Positions 57,528-57,754 of a DNA stretch of 57,754 nt are shown here, piece after piece (position 1 is the first letter of the stretch; each line of letters begins with the position of its first letter). Made by a program: the position numbers and the translations under genes. A model generated the notes under the pieces. It saw nothing but the letters and a program-made list of their open reading frames with translations, had not been told where the DNA came from and did no database searches. This DNA comes from Chloroflexi bacterium UBA6077. Its GTDB lineage: Bacteria; Chloroflexota; UBA6077. The stretch lies in the NCBI GenBank assembly GCA_002436065.1, contig DIXP01000029.1, positions 1 to 57,754 of the forward strand, read 5' to 3'.

Positions 57528-57754
57528 ACTAACCTACCTTTCCTGCACCCGCCTCAAGACCGATACACCCATTCAATCATGTACGCTCCCCAGGGGACCG
57601 TCAGACTCCGTGAGGGCATTTGGCAACTACTTGGGCGTGCACCTTCGAACCGCATTCCATCGGGCTATTCCCCGTAGCCAACCTGGTTTGGGCTACTTTG
57701 CAATATCGATACCATCTACAGCGAGCAGGAGCATGGTTCACGGAAGTGGTCACC
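57528..57754. other. Upstream region of ftsH, no feature resolved
   Basis: The last 227 bases hold no convincing coding region. On the minus strand a TTGAAT lies near 57570, but no -10 at the right spacing is clear, so the ftsH promoter is not called. Confidence 0.3.

Noticed and set aside
1..57754. CRISPR arrays, tRNA or rRNA genes, insertion sequences, prophage
   Set aside because: No regularly spaced long direct repeats, no cloverleaf or rRNA-like sequence, and no transposase, integrase or phage gene were seen. The 11-bp repeats are operator half-sites, not CRISPR.

Overview
The window is GC-rich, about 57.8 kb, and densely coded. The likely source is a Chloroflexota bacterium. This is an inference from the pyrR-pyrB-pyrC-carA-carB-pyrK-pyrD order with a class 1B dihydroorotate dehydrogenase, a giant NTPase-TPR-BTAD regulator, many secreted proteins with Pro/Thr/Gln-rich linkers, GTAGGGGCGACC-type interspersed repeats, and no lipopolysaccharide or outer-membrane genes. 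I see no rRNA, tRNA, CRISPR array, transposase or phage gene.

Layout. (1) 0.2-1.7 kb: an aldehyde dehydrogenase on the plus strand. (2) 1.7-8.5 kb, minus: a MacB-like ABC export operon (adaptor, ATPase, permease), then an OmpR-type response regulator and its histidine kinase. (3) 8.6-22.4 kb: a cell-envelope island. It holds two N-acetylmuramoyl-L-alanine amidases, an M15 peptidase with a Cys-rich region, a GreA-like protein, an HtrA protease fused to a degenerate receiver domain, secreted helical paralogues, an SH3 lipoprotein, a GtrA/GT2/GT39 glycosylation operon and an FxLYD-type secreted protein. (4) 22.6-32.9 kb, plus: a DUF5666-like secreted protein, a second response regulator/kinase pair, a second HtrA, a third secreted paralogue, and an RND pump with its adaptor. 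(5) 33.1-38.1 kb, plus: a polysaccharide synthase module with a BcsB-like protein, a GT2 carrying an N-terminal MshEN (c-di-GMP-binding type) domain, and a polytopic membrane protein. (6) 38.3-47.6 kb, minus: the pyrimidine operon with promoter, PyrR-binding hairpin and attenuator. (7) 47.8-57.5 kb: a P-type cation ATPase, an orphan histidine kinase, a 63-residue protein, the BTAD regulator and FtsH.

The main discovery is a local regulon. Ten promoters here share one operator design: direct repeats of a hexamer close to CYTNAY, exactly 11 bp apart (four copies in most, three clear copies at the second htrA), then 11 bp (10 bp at the second htrA), then a -10 hexamer. No separate -35 is needed. 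This is the layout used by PhoB/PhoP-class OmpR-family activators. It sits upstream of the ABC operon, amidase 1, the GreA-like gene, the receiver-HtrA gene, two secreted paralogues, the SH3 lipoprotein, the glycosylation operon, the FxLYD protein and the second htrA. Weaker versions precede the two regulator transcription units. I infer an envelope stress or remodelling regulon run by one or both of the encoded OmpR-family regulators.

Starts were chosen from Shine-Dalgarno position, operon overlap and family alignment by eye. Coordinates of hairpins and operators were read by hand.
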